NCBI GenBank assembly: GCA_963763365.1
Contig: CAVXOE010000020.1
Coordinates: forward strand, 62,001-126,000
Direction: 5' to 3'
DNA length: 64,000 nucleotides
From: VAZQ01 sp963763365
GTDB taxonomy: Bacteria; Pseudomonadota; Alphaproteobacteria; Rhizobiales; Xanthobacteraceae
Program-made: the position numbers and the translations under genes
Part shown: piece after piece, positions 40,626-49,818 of the stretch
Layout: every line of letters begins with the position of its first letter
Position numbering within the stretch: position 1 is the first letter of the stretch
Notes under the pieces: model-generated
The model's database searches: none
The model's input: only the letters and a program-made list of their open reading frames with translations
What the model was told of the DNA's origin: nothing

Positions 40626-41612
40626 TCAGCGCAGCGGCTTGTCGTAGACCGACGCGCCCGACGGCATGCTCGGCAGATAGTTGATTTCCATACCGGCGCG
40701 ATAGACCGCCTCGATCTCCTTCTTGATCTCGCCCGCGGCGGACAGCTTCATGGCAAGCCGCTCGTTCGAGCGGATCACGGCTGCGACCGCTTTCAACTCT
40801 TCGGCGCCCGCGCCCTTGGCGAGCAGCGGCGCCGCCTCGTCCGGATTCTTCTGCACCCACTCCGCCGCCGTCTTGTAGACGGTGTAGAGCTTCTGCACGG
40901 TGGCGGGGTTCGCATCGGCCCAATCGGCATGCGCGCCGACACCGAGATAGGGAAGGGTTGCGCTGCCGGCAAATGCCTTCCAGGTTTTTTCGATGGCGAG
41001 ATCGATGGTGCGGATGCTCGGCTTCTTGGTGATCATCAGCGTATAGGCCGGCTCCCAGATCTGCACCGCATCGGCGCGGTCGGCAATCGCATAGCTGATA
41101 AGGCCGGGCGGCGCGGTGTTCACCACCTTGACCTTGGACAGATCGACGCCCTGTTTCTTGGCGAAGAACTCGTACATCTGGTAGTTGGTCGTCGAGCGCG
41201 CGCCGGCAAGCTCCTTGCCCTCCAGGTCCTTCAGCGTCTTGACGCTGTCGCGCGAGGTCACCACCGTTCCCCAGTAGTCGAACAGGTTGAACAGGTACTT
41301 CACTTTGACGCCACGGACATCAGCGAGGCCGAGCGTGGTCAGCGAGGCGCTACCGCCGATCTTGAACTCGCCGGAGTTGAACTGCGTCGCATAGGCGTCC
41401 GGCGTGCGTTCCTCGAACTTGATGTCGAGCCCGTTCTTCTCGTCGAGCTTCTGCGCCTTGATCACCGGCGGCAGCAGCGCGCCGAGCGAGGGCGGCGCGA
41501 AGATCACGATGGTGATCTTCTCGAGCGCCTGCGCGCGCGCAGTCTCGCAAAACGCCAGCACCGACAGCACGCACGCCGCCGTCGCCACGCGCCAATTCTT
41601 CGCTCTTGTCAT
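40626..41612 (-). CDS. ABC transporter substrate-binding protein, nitrate/sulfonate/taurine type
   Basis: A 328-residue periplasmic receptor with a signal peptide (MTRAKNWRVATAACVLSVLAFCETARA) cut before QALEKITIVIFAPPSLGALL. The region GGSASLTTLGLADVRGVKVKYLFNL matches the SsuA/TauA-type fold, where a small pocket holds an anionic or heterocyclic ligand. Downstream are its permease and ATPase. Upstream, 21 bases away, is an amidohydrolase, so the ligand is likely the precursor of the amidohydrolase substrate. Confidence 0.9.
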   Translation of the reverse strand: MTRAKNWRVATAACVLSVLAFCETARAQALEKITIVIFAPPSLGALLPPVIKAQKLDEKNGLDIKFEERTPDAYATQFNSGEFKIGGSASLTTLGLADVRGVKVKYLFNLFDYWGTVVTSRDSVKTLKDLEGKELAGARSTTNYQMYEFFAKKQGVDLSKVKVVNTAPPGLISYAIADRADAVQIWEPAYTLMITKKPSIRTIDLAIEKTWKAFAGSATLPYLGVGAHADWADANPATVQKLYTVYKTAAEWVQKNPDEAAPLLAKGAGAEELKAVAAVIRSNERLAMKLSAAGEIKKEIEAVYRAGMEINYLPSMPSGASVYDKPLR

Positions 41613-41633
41613 TGTTTCCTCCCTGACCCCGCG

Positions 41634-42611
41634 TCACTTGATCCGAAACAGCTTCTGCGCCAGCCCGCCATTGATCGATGCGGCCTGCGCGGGGGTGAAC
41701 CCCGCCTCCGCGACCACCTTCATCGGCTCGTCCTCACCGATTGGAAACGGCATGTCGGAGCCCATCATCACACGGTCGGCGCCGATCATCTCGACGACAA
41801 ATCGCAGCACCCGCGGGTCGTGCACGATGCTGTCGGTGTAGAGGAGCGCGAGGCCTTCGGCGGGGTCCGCGACGTTCGGCGTGATCTGCTGGTTGCGTTT
41901 GAGCCGGCCAAGCACGAACGGCAGCCCCGCCGCGCCGATCGGCACGAAGAACTTGGCGTTGCGATAGCGTGTGACGTGGCCGGTGCAGAGGAGCCGCGCC
42001 ACCGCCACGACCGCGTCGGTCACCCGGCCGAGCCCGTTGGCCAGGCCGAAATCGTTCACCCGCACCTCGCCCGCGTCATAGGCCGGATGGATGTGGATCA
42101 CGGCGCCGGTTTCGTCGGCCGCCGCCCAGAACGGGTCGAGATCCTTAGTGTCGAGCACGCTGCCGATGCCGCGCGGCAGGGTCGAGATCATCACGCCCGG
42201 GAAACCCGCCGCGACCGCATCCTTCAACACGGCGGCGGCGCGCGCGCCGTCCTGCAGCGGCACGCTGGCGAGCGGCACGAAGCGCGGCTCGGCCTTGGTG
42301 GCGGAGAGGATCGCGTCGTTGAACAGCCGGCACCAGGCTTCACCCTCGGCGGCGGGAAGCTCGTAGCCGAACCAGTCCGGCCAGCCGCCGCACACTTGCC
42401 GGTCGATGCCGCGCTTGCCCATCCAGGCGAGCCGGCCCGCAGTGTCGCTCAGGCCCTTCATGATCGCGCGCGACGGCTTGCCGCCCGCGAAGGCGAGCGC
42501 AAGGCTCGGTCCGTCCTCGATCAGCCGCAGCGACGGGAATTTTGCGCGCTCCCTGCTGATCGTTTCCAGCAGTGCCGGCGGCACCAGGTGGCCGTGTACG
42601 TCAACGATCAT
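41634..42611 (-). CDS. Amidohydrolase family 2 (ACMSD-like) protein
   Basis: A 325-residue TIM-barrel metal-dependent hydrolase or decarboxylase. The metal-ligand start is MIVDVHGHLVPP (HxH), followed by IHIHPAYD and late GADRVMMGSDMPFPIGEDEPM, the usual sites for the other histidine and the aspartate. The family includes 2-amino-3-carboxymuconate-6-semialdehyde decarboxylase. ATG at 42611 preferred over a GTG at 42614. It is transcribed with the ABC importer, suggesting a shared aromatic or heterocyclic substrate. Confidence 0.88.
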   Translation of the reverse strand: MIVDVHGHLVPPALLETISRERAKFPSLRLIEDGPSLALAFAGGKPSRAIMKGLSDTAGRLAWMGKRGIDRQVCGGWPDWFGYELPAAEGEAWCRLFNDAILSATKAEPRFVPLASVPLQDGARAAAVLKDAVAAGFPGVMISTLPRGIGSVLDTKDLDPFWAAADETGAVIHIHPAYDAGEVRVNDFGLANGLGRVTDAVVAVARLLCTGHVTRYRNAKFFVPIGAAGLPFVLGRLKRNQQITPNVADPAEGLALLYTDSIVHDPRVLRFVVEMIGADRVMMGSDMPFPIGEDEPMKVVAEAGFTPAQAASINGGLAQKLFRIK

Positions 42612-42627
42612 CACACGTCACTCTTTC

Positions 42628-42711
42628 CGTTCGTCCCCGCGGAGGCGGGGACCCAGGGTCGCACGCTCGGTGTTTGTGATTCTGGGTCCCCGCCTCCGCG
42701 GGGACGAACGG
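42628..42711. repeat. Palindromic intergenic repeat, family B
   Basis: CGTTCGTCCCCGCGGAGGCG and its inverse CGCCTCCGCGGGGACGAACG flank GGGACCCAGG/TCTGGGTCCC, a near-perfect palindrome of about 84 bases. It ends nine bases before the stop of the GIY-YIG gene. Confidence 0.85.
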
Positions 42712-42719
42712 AGGGAAGG

Positions 42720-43007
42720 CTACTTCGATATGTCATCATAGAGATCGCACCACGTTGGATTCATCTCCTCAATTATTCGAAGCTTCCACGCTCGATTCCA
42801 TTTCTTCAATTGCCGTTCCCTGGTCAGAGCCGCTGCACGCGTGTCGTGCTGCTCGTACCAGACCAGCATCTTAACCCCATAGCTTTTCGTGAAGCCGGGC
42901 AGCACACTATTCCGATGCATCCACACGCGTTGCATGAGATTGTCCGTCATCCCGACATAGAGCGTGCCATTCCGCCGGCTGGCAAGGATGTACACGTAGA
43001 AACTCAT
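42720..43007 (-). CDS. GIY-YIG nuclease-family protein between repeats
   Basis: A 95-residue single-domain GIY-YIG protein of the UPF0213 type. It begins MSFYVYILASRRNGTLYVGMTDNLMQRVWMHRN, which has the YVYIL and YVGMT strands and the catalytic arginine. The rest has YGVKMLVWYEQH and ALTRERQLKKWNRAWKLRIIEE. The ATG at 43007 is chosen: a longer frame to 43085 translates a half copy of a family B repeat (AFVPAKAGTQ-like). The gene is flanked on both sides by family B repeats (42628-42711 and 43012-43047), an arrangement like repeat-associated proteins. Confidence 0.9.
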   Translation of the reverse strand: MSFYVYILASRRNGTLYVGMTDNLMQRVWMHRNSVLPGFTKSYGVKMLVWYEQHDTRAAALTRERQLKKWNRAWKLRIIEEMNPTWCDLYDDISK

Positions 43008-43011
43008 TCTG

Positions 43012-43047
43012 GATTCCTGGGTCCCCGCCTTCGCGGGGACAAACGGA
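43012..43047. repeat. Half copy of family B repeat
   Basis: GATTCCTGGGTCCCCGCCTT with CGCGGGGACAAACGG is one hairpin arm of the family B unit, lying five bases before the GIY-YIG start codon and so probably inside its leader. Confidence 0.75.
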
Positions 43048-43059
43048 GAGAGCTGTCGC

Positions 43060-45459
43060 TCAACTACTAGGCAGTTCTCCCGCAATCATATCCGCCAGCT
43101 TCGTCATCTTGATCGGCAGGCTGTTCACCGAGAGACCGAGCGGCGAGAGCGCGTCGTTGACGGCGCTCGCGATCGCGGCCGGCGCGCCGAGATAACCCGA
43201 CTCGCCCGAGCCCTTCTGACCGAACACCGTGTGCGGCGACGGCGTCTCGTGATGCACGATCTCGACCGGCGGCACTTCATGCGACGAGGGCAGCAGGTAA
43301 TCCATGAAGCTCTGCGCCACCAGTTGGCCTTCCTCGTTGTAGGCGAATTCCTCGTAGAGCGCGGCGCCGATGCCGTGCGCAATGCCGCCCATCGTCATGC
43401 CGCGCACAATCTTCGGATTGATCACGGTGCCGCAGTCGTGGCCGATGACGTAGCGCTTGAATTCAAGCTTGCCGAGGACGGGGTCGATCGTCACCAGGAT
43501 CACATGGAACTCGAACGCGAAGCAGGGATACATCTGCACACGGCCGTCTTCCGTCGGGAGCGTGCCGCCCATCGGCACCATCATCGTGTGGGTGAACGCC
43601 AGCCCCGGCTCGGTGTCGGGCGGCAGGCGATGAAAGAAGCGATGCGCGATGGTAACGAGCTCGCTCCAAGTCCGCTTCTGCTCCGGCGCGTTGCGGTCGA
43701 AGGCATCGCCATTGCGCCAGACGACGCGCTCCGGCGGAATGCCGAGGTCGTGCGCCGCGATTGCCATCATCCGCGCCTTGAGCTTCTGCGCCGCGTGGAA
43801 GGCTGCGCCGCCCAGCATGATCGCCATGCGGCTGCCGACCGGACTCTGGGTCGGCAGCGCGGCAAGCGAATCGGGCCTCACCGCGCGAATGCGGTCGGGG
43901 TCGATGTCGAGCACCTCCCCGACCACGGTGCCGACCAGCGTCTCGTGTCCTTGACCCGCTGACGTGGTGTGAACCGTCGCCGTGACGGCGCCGCCGAGGT
44001 CGACACTGATCCGGCAGGATTCCGTGTAGGTCGTCACCTTGTTGGCCGGATTGAGCAGCGGCTCGAACGTAGAGTTGGCGCCGCTCGGCTCGAGGCAGGC
44101 CGCGATGCCGATACCCGCCAGCATCCCCTCCCCGCGCAGCCGGTCGCGTTCGGCCATGAGGGCCGGATAGTCGGCTTGCGCCAGCACCTTGTCGACGACG
44201 GTGTGATAGTCGCCGCTGTCATAGGTGGTGCCGCTCGGGATGAGATAGGGAAACTGCTCCTTGCGGATGAGATTGCGCCGCCGCACTTCCAACCGATCGA
44301 GCCCGCGATGCCTGGCGACCTCCTCGATCGCGCGCTCGATCGCGAAGTTGGTCGGCGACTGGCCGAACGCGCGGACCGCCTCCTGCGTCGTCTTGTTGGA
44401 GAGGACGGCGATCGCCTGGTACTGCACGCTCTTGATCTGATACGGCCCGACGATAGCGCTGATCGGCTTGCCGAGCTGGAACGGCGAACGGCCCGCATAG
44501 GCGCCTACATTGTCGAGCGCGCGCATCTTCATCGAGCGGATGACGCCCGCGTCGTCGAACGCGAGGTCGAGATCGAAATTGCGCTCCGGGCCGTGCATGT
44601 CGCCGCCGCGCATGTTCTCCAGCCGGTCTTCGATCAGCCGGATCGGGACGCCGAGCCGCCGCGCGAGGTATCCCGCGAGCACGGCATGCTTGATGCCGCG
44701 CTTGACGCCATAGCTGCCGCCGACGTCGACGTCGTTGTAGACCCGCACCGCCGAGCCCGGCAGCTTGAGCGCGAGCGCGACCTGCTCGGGGAAGCGTGGC
44801 ATCTGGATCGAGGCCCAGACGTCGAGGATCTCGCGCCACGGGTCGAAGTTCACCAGCACGCCGAAGGTCTCGATCGGCACCGTCGAGCTGCGGCCCCATT
44901 TGACCTTTAGCGACAACCGGTGCGGGCTCGCGGCGAAATCCTTGTCGACCTCACCCCACACGAAGGTGCGGTCGAGCACCACGTTCGAGCCGTGCGCCTC
45001 GTGCACCAGCGGACTGCCGGGCCGGTACGCTTCCTCACCGTCGAGCACAAAAGGAAGCGGCTCGTAGTCGACCTGCACGAGCTCGGCCGCGTCTTCGGCG
45101 AGCGCGCGCGTGTCGGCGACGACCGCCGCAACCCATTCCCCCGCGTAGCGCGCCACGTCGACGGCAAGCGGCCGGCGCGGCACGTGCGGCGTATCGAGCC
45201 CGGCCAGCAGCGGCGAGGTCGCTCCCGCCAATTCGTGGCCGTCCAGGACATAGTGGACGCCCGGCAGCGCCAGCGCTTCGCCCTTGTGGATCGCCACGAT
45301 GCGGGCGGCCGGATACGGGCAGGTGACCACCGCGACATGCTTGATGTTGGGCAGCGTCACGTCGGCCGCGAAGCGGCCTTTGCCGGCGACAAAGCGCCGG
45401 TCCTCGCGCACGCGGCGGTCGGTCGAGACGAAACGGAATTTGGGATTGGCAACGGCCAT
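43060..45459 (-). CDS. Xanthine dehydrogenase/CO dehydrogenase-family molybdopterin-binding subunit
   Basis: Large catalytic subunit of a CoxL-type molybdenum hydroxylase, 799 residues. It shows the aldehyde-oxidase N-terminal domain (VREDRRFVAGKGRFAADVTLPN) and the Mo-site region with QEAVRAFGQSPTNFAIE. The conserved glutamate is E753 in GQKGSGESG. The AYxCSFR or AYRGAGR loop of CO dehydrogenases is absent, so CO oxidation is unlikely and hydroxylation of an N-heterocycle or aldehyde is more probable. Its electron-transfer subunits are 4.4 kb away at 49819-51184 on the same strand. Confidence 0.92.
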   Translation of the reverse strand: MAVANPKFRFVSTDRRVREDRRFVAGKGRFAADVTLPNIKHVAVVTCPYPAARIVAIHKGEALALPGVHYVLDGHELAGATSPLLAGLDTPHVPRRPLAVDVARYAGEWVAAVVADTRALAEDAAELVQVDYEPLPFVLDGEEAYRPGSPLVHEAHGSNVVLDRTFVWGEVDKDFAASPHRLSLKVKWGRSSTVPIETFGVLVNFDPWREILDVWASIQMPRFPEQVALALKLPGSAVRVYNDVDVGGSYGVKRGIKHAVLAGYLARRLGVPIRLIEDRLENMRGGDMHGPERNFDLDLAFDDAGVIRSMKMRALDNVGAYAGRSPFQLGKPISAIVGPYQIKSVQYQAIAVLSNKTTQEAVRAFGQSPTNFAIERAIEEVARHRGLDRLEVRRRNLIRKEQFPYLIPSGTTYDSGDYHTVVDKVLAQADYPALMAERDRLRGEGMLAGIGIAACLEPSGANSTFEPLLNPANKVTTYTESCRISVDLGGAVTATVHTTSAGQGHETLVGTVVGEVLDIDPDRIRAVRPDSLAALPTQSPVGSRMAIMLGGAAFHAAQKLKARMMAIAAHDLGIPPERVVWRNGDAFDRNAPEQKRTWSELVTIAHRFFHRLPPDTEPGLAFTHTMMVPMGGTLPTEDGRVQMYPCFAFEFHVILVTIDPVLGKLEFKRYVIGHDCGTVINPKIVRGMTMGGIAHGIGAALYEEFAYNEEGQLVAQSFMDYLLPSSHEVPPVEIVHHETPSPHTVFGQKGSGESGYLGAPAAIASAVNDALSPLGLSVNSLPIKMTKLADMIAGELPSS

Positions 45460-45541
45460 GGCGCTAAGTAGCCGCTAACGGCGCGCCGGTAAACCGGCTC
45501 CGCGCGCGGGACTTTCCACGTGCACGCGGGCGAGCGCTGGC

Positions 45542-47134
45542 CTAATTCAGCCCAGCCCGGCGGAACCCTTCGAGGTAATGCTCCCGGTCGGTATCCTGCT
45601 GGATCGGCATGTGTTCGGCGAGCCAGGCGAGCGAAATGTTGGGCTGCGCGCGGCGGCACGCTTCCAGTGCAGCCTTGGCGGCCTCTTCCTGGCCGGCCAT
45701 GGCAGCCGCCGCCGTCAGCACACGGTGCGCACCGACGAAATCACCGCGCTGGCGCAACGCCTCACGTGCGAGGCGCATCGCCTCGTCGTAGTGGCCGCCG
45801 AGGAACTCCGCATAGGAAGCGATGCCGGAATAGAGCGCCGAATAAGGATCGCGCGGGCTGAGCCGCAGCGCGCGGCGGGCGGCCTCACAGCCGTCCTGCC
45901 AGAAACCGCCGTATGCCAGCGACAGCCCGTAAAATCCCTGGGCCAGCGCGAAGTTCGGGTTGAGCCCGAGCGCCAGTTCGAATTCCGCCAGCGAATCCTC
46001 GCAGCGTCGCGCGAACAGATGGACCATGCCGAGCGCATGATGCGCCCAAGGGTCCTCGCCATCGGCGCGGATCGCCGCAAGCGCGGCACGCTCCGCGATC
46101 GGCATGGCGTTCGCCATGTCCATCCAGCCCATGTGGGCGGTGAACATGTAGCTCGTGGCAAGGACACCGAGCGCCTGGCCGTAGTTCGGATCGATGGCAA
46201 TCGCCTTTTCGAGCAAGGCCTGGGCGACGACATTGTCCTGCCGTGTCACCCGCCAGTGATGCGACAGCGCCCGCATCACCAGGTCCCAGGCATCCAGGCT
46301 GTCCGGCGGCTTGCGCTGGGCCCGGAAATTTTCTGCCGCATAAAGCTGCGGCTCGATGGCGGCGACGATGCTTTCGGTGATCTCGTCCTGCACGGCGAAC
46401 ACGTCGGCCAGTTCGCGGTCGTAACGCTCGGCCCAGAGATGGCTGCCGGTGGTCACGTCGTTGAGCTGCGCCGTAATGCGAACGCGGTCGCCGCCCTTGC
46501 GCACGCTGCCCTCGACCACGTAGCGCACGCCGAGTTCTTCGGCGATCTGCTTCATGTGGACGGCCTTGCCCTTGTAGATGAACGACGAATTGCGCGCGAT
46601 CACGAAGAACCAGCGCAGCTTCGACAGCGCCGTGATGATGTCCTCGCTGATGCCGTCGGAGAAATATTCCTGGTCCGGCTCATCGCTCATATTGCTGAAC
46701 GGAAGCACCGCGATGGCGGGTTTGTCCGGCAACGGCAGCGTGCCCGCGTCCCCCGTAGCGAGCACCGCCAGCGGTGGAGCAGCCGTCGGCAAAAACGGCG
46801 AAGCCGATGCCTGTGTGGACGGTTCAGCCTCGCCGACCGCGCCGACGAAACGCAATCCCTTGCGCGCGACCGTCCTGATCAGCCTCTGCTCGCTGCCGCT
46901 GTCGCTCAAGACGCGGCGGGCCGCATTGATGCGGCTGGTGAGCGTCGATTCGGATACCACCCGGCCGTTCCAGACCGCGTCGAGCAGGTCGTCCTTGGTG
47001 ACGACGCGTTCGCGGTTGCGTACCAGATAGTCGATGAGATCGAAGACTTGCGGCTCGATCGCGATGAGCGCTCCGGCGCGCCGCAACTCCCGGCGCTCGG
47101 AATCGAGGACAAAGTCTTCGAACTGAAATGGCAA
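45542..47134 (-). CDS. CadC-like winged-helix regulator with adenylate-cyclase-type domain and TPR repeats
   Basis: A cytoplasmic protein of about 530 residues. Residues 1-95 are an OmpR/CadC-type winged helix (FEDFVLDSERRELRRAGALI, VVSESTLTSRINAARRVL). Residues 150-265 hold the KPAIAVLPFSNMSDEPDQEYFSDGISEDII block seen in adenylate cyclase/TolB-N-like regulators. The rest is TPR-like helices (ALEKAIAIDPNYGQALGVLA, ALRLSPRDPYSALYSG). There is no transmembrane helix. The start is uncertain: TTG at 47134 (LPFQFEDF) is preferred over TTG at 47194. It is divergent from a methyltransferase gene. Confidence 0.85.
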   Translation of the reverse strand: MPFQFEDFVLDSERRELRRAGALIAIEPQVFDLIDYLVRNRERVVTKDDLLDAVWNGRVVSESTLTSRINAARRVLSDSGSEQRLIRTVARKGLRFVGAVGEAEPSTQASASPFLPTAAPPLAVLATGDAGTLPLPDKPAIAVLPFSNMSDEPDQEYFSDGISEDIITALSKLRWFFVIARNSSFIYKGKAVHMKQIAEELGVRYVVEGSVRKGGDRVRITAQLNDVTTGSHLWAERYDRELADVFAVQDEITESIVAAIEPQLYAAENFRAQRKPPDSLDAWDLVMRALSHHWRVTRQDNVVAQALLEKAIAIDPNYGQALGVLATSYMFTAHMGWMDMANAMPIAERAALAAIRADGEDPWAHHALGMVHLFARRCEDSLAEFELALGLNPNFALAQGFYGLSLAYGGFWQDGCEAARRALRLSPRDPYSALYSGIASYAEFLGGHYDEAMRLAREALRQRGDFVGAHRVLTAAAAMAGQEEAAKAALEACRRAQPNISLAWLAEHMPIQQDTDREHYLEGFRRAGLN

Positions 47135-47342
47135 GGTTTGCTCCAAAGGCCGCGCTCTTGACGGCCTGGACGTCAAGCCAGTCGCGATAATCAAGGATAC
47201 CTCAAGCCAAAATCAAGGCGCTCTCAAAGTCATGCTGGAGTGCCTGCGGCATCTTACCGGTCGGACGCGCGCTTTGCCGGCGCGGCAACTTTGGGCCCCC
47301 GGTTTGTCCCCGGATATACGCCATCAACAGGAGGAAAGAACC

Positions 47343-48185
47343 ATGTCCATGACAGCCACTCTGCAAGCGACCGCTCCCGCGCAACCCGATCTTGCCGCCC
47401 TCAAGGCGCGCCAGCAGGGCGCCTGGTCTTCGGGCGACTACGCGGTCGTCGGTACGACCTTGCAGATCGTCGGCGAGCAGTTGTGCGAAGCGCTCGACCT
47501 TCGTCCCGGCAGCAAGGTGCTCGATGTCGCGGCCGGCAACGGCAACGTGACGCTCGCGGCCGCGCGCCGCTGGTGCGACGTGACCTCGACCGATTATGTG
47601 CCGTCGCTGCTCGAACGCGGACGCGAGCGCGCCTCCGCCGAGCGGCTCAAGGTCGAATTCCGCGAGGCCGACGCCGAGGCGCTGCCGTTTCCGAACGCGA
47701 GCTTCGACGTCGTGCTCTCGACGTTCGGCGTGATGTTCACGGCCGACCAGGACAAGGCGGCGGCCGAACTGCTGCGGGTCTGCAAGTCCGGCGGCAAGAT
47801 CGGGCTCGCCAACTGGACGCCGGACGGCTTCATCGGCCGGCTGTTCAAGACGCTCGGCAAGCACCTGCCGCCGCCGGCCGGCGTGAAGTCGCCCGCGCTG
47901 TGGGGCACGCGTTCGCGGCTCAATGAGATGTTCGGCCAGCAGGCCAGCGGAATTGTCGCCGAGCCGCGCATGTTCGTGTTCCGCTACCGCTCGCCGCAAC
48001 ACTGGCTCGACGTGTTCAAGACCTTCTACGGGCCCATGTTCAAGGCCTACGCGGCGCTCGACGCGAACGCGCAGGCGGCGCTGACCCACGATCTCTTCGC
48101 GCTGATCGGCGAATTCAATTACGCGAGCGACGGCACGATGGCGGTGCGCAGCGAATACCTCGAGGTCGTCATCACCAAGCGCTGA
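47343..48185 (+). CDS. Class I SAM-dependent methyltransferase
   Basis: A 280-residue methyltransferase. SAM motif I is KVLDVAAGNGNVTLAAARR near residues 62-80, with SADAEALPFPNASFDVVLSTFG following (motif II/III). AGGAGG lies before the ATG at 47343; an in-frame ATG six bases on is also possible. Substrate unknown. It is divergent from the CadC/TPR regulator gene, with about 200 bases between starts, so that regulator may control it. Confidence 0.9.
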   Translation: MSMTATLQATAPAQPDLAALKARQQGAWSSGDYAVVGTTLQIVGEQLCEALDLRPGSKVLDVAAGNGNVTLAAARRWCDVTSTDYVPSLLERGRERASAERLKVEFREADAEALPFPNASFDVVLSTFGVMFTADQDKAAAELLRVCKSGGKIGLANWTPDGFIGRLFKTLGKHLPPPAGVKSPALWGTRSRLNEMFGQQASGIVAEPRMFVFRYRSPQHWLDVFKTFYGPMFKAYAALDANAQAALTHDLFALIGEFNYASDGTMAVRSEYLEVVITKR

Positions 48186-48214
48186 GGCCTTCGCACAAAC
48201 CAGCTTCCAGCCCG

Positions 48215-48250
48215 GCAGCCCGGATTTCGTTCCGCTCGGATCCGGGCTGC
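48215..48250. terminator. Bidirectional terminator hairpin
   Basis: GCAGCCCGGAT and ATCCGGGCTGC form a perfect 11-base stem around a 14-base loop between the convergent methyltransferase and serine hydrolase genes. No T-run is present on either side, so termination efficiency is uncertain. Confidence 0.5.
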
Positions 48251-48260
48251 TTGCGCCTCG

Positions 48261-49814
48261 CTACTTGCCTGGCTTGCCGCTGAACGTGCCCTGGCCGTTT
48301 GCGTCGAGGTTTTCGATCGTCACCGCAATCGCCTTCTGATCGGGCCCGACCGTGAAGGTCACCGCGCTCGGGCCGCCGGCATTTTCGCCGACCGGCTGGT
48401 AGGTAAAGACGTCGCGCGCGAAGTGACGCAACGCAAACGGCTCCTGCTTGGGGCCGAGCTTCAGAACCATGGCGGCATCGCGGCCGGCGACCTCGACCGG
48501 GCCGTAGAGTTCGCTGCGATAAGTGCCGACATAGGCTGCGGATGCCAGCGCGGCCGGCTGTCCAGGCGGTTTTGAATAATCGAAGGAGGTGCCGTAGTCC
48601 GGCGCCATGGCCTTCGCCATCAACGGCCCAAACAAGGCGATCCAATCCCGTTCGACCTTACCGGCCAGACACAGATCGAGGAAGCTTTGGCAGAGCGCCT
48701 CCGGCACCCCGATCGGCGACGTGTTGGTCAGCACGACAATGCCGATCCGCTCGACGGGAAGCACGTAGACGCATGTTGCCGCGCCGAGGTTGAAGCCTCC
48801 CGAATGGCTCCAGCGAATCCTCGCGCGATCGTCATAGCTGACGTTCCAGCCGAGCCCGTAGAACGAGGAGCGGTCGGCCATCGGGTTCGCGGCCGGCGTG
48901 GTGACGATCTGCGGGCGATGGGTCTCGTCCAGCGGCGATGCCGCGACGATCTCCCGGCCGTCGATGCTGCCACGGCCAAGCTGCAGGCGCAGCCACAGCG
49001 CCATATCGCGGACGGTGGAGCATACGCCTCCGGCGGGCGACTGCGCGTCGGGCTCGCGGGTGTATCTGGCGACCCAGGCGTTGTCCGCCCGCACATGGCC
49101 GATGGCGCGATTGGGCGCCGCGATGAAATCGGCGAAGCGCGAGCTTGTGCTCGTCATGCCGAGCGGCCGGTAGAGCCGCTCCGCCGACAGGTCTTCCCAC
49201 GATCTGCCGCTTGCCTTGGCGGCGGCGACCGCGGCCGCGGTCAGCCCGAAATTCGTATAGGCGTAATGCGACCGGAAGCTGCTGTCCGGTTTGATGAAAC
49301 GCAGACGCCGCAAGACCTCGGCGCGGTCGTAGCCGATGTCTTCGACCATGTCGCCGGCGTGATCCGGCAGGCCGCTGCGGTGACAGAACATGTCGCGCAG
49401 CGTGACCGCGCGCGTCACCCACGCATCGTGCATCGCGAAGGCCGGATCATGGCTGACGATCGGATCGTCCCATGTCACCACGCCATCCCCGGCGAGGGCC
49501 GCGACCAGGGTCGAAGCGATCGGTTTCGACATGGACGCAAGCTGGAACACCGTATCGGGATCGACCGGCTCGGCTGCGCCCGCGCGCCTCACCCCGAAGC
49601 CCTTGAGATAGGCGACCTGTTCGCCGTGAACGACGGCGACCGACAAACCCGGCACGCCGGTCCGTGCCATCGCCTCACGGACGACGTTGTCGAATGCCGC
49701 AACGCTGCTGGCGACGGCGTCCCGCGTGAGCCCGTCCGCGGCCTGCGCCCATACCGGACGCGGCGCGAGCAGCGCGGTCGCGCAAGCGAGTGCCGTACGC
49801 CGGGAGAGGTTCAT
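48261..49814 (-). CDS. Serine hydrolase, beta-lactamase/class C family
   Basis: A 517-residue exported serine hydrolase. A twin-arginine-like signal peptide (MNLSRRTALACATALLAPRPVWA) is followed by the active-site SMSK at 94-97, YTN at 186-188, and HSGG near residue 345. A C-terminal beta-rich domain (AYVGTYRSELYGPVEVAGRD) follows. Members act as esterases, D-peptidases or amidases. It starts four bases after the 2Fe-2S subunit gene stop, so it seems translated with the two molybdenum-hydroxylase subunits, which is unusual. Confidence 0.9.
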   Translation of the reverse strand: MNLSRRTALACATALLAPRPVWAQAADGLTRDAVASSVAAFDNVVREAMARTGVPGLSVAVVHGEQVAYLKGFGVRRAGAAEPVDPDTVFQLASMSKPIASTLVAALAGDGVVTWDDPIVSHDPAFAMHDAWVTRAVTLRDMFCHRSGLPDHAGDMVEDIGYDRAEVLRRLRFIKPDSSFRSHYAYTNFGLTAAAVAAAKASGRSWEDLSAERLYRPLGMTSTSSRFADFIAAPNRAIGHVRADNAWVARYTREPDAQSPAGGVCSTVRDMALWLRLQLGRGSIDGREIVAASPLDETHRPQIVTTPAANPMADRSSFYGLGWNVSYDDRARIRWSHSGGFNLGAATCVYVLPVERIGIVVLTNTSPIGVPEALCQSFLDLCLAGKVERDWIALFGPLMAKAMAPDYGTSFDYSKPPGQPAALASAAYVGTYRSELYGPVEVAGRDAAMVLKLGPKQEPFALRHFARDVFTYQPVGENAGGPSAVTFTVGPDQKAIAVTIENLDANGQGTFSGKPGK

Positions 49815-49818
49815 GCCG

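Noticed and set aside
45578..47161. A 527-residue plus-strand frame opposite the CadC-like gene
   Set aside because: Antisense shadow; the minus strand has clear domains.
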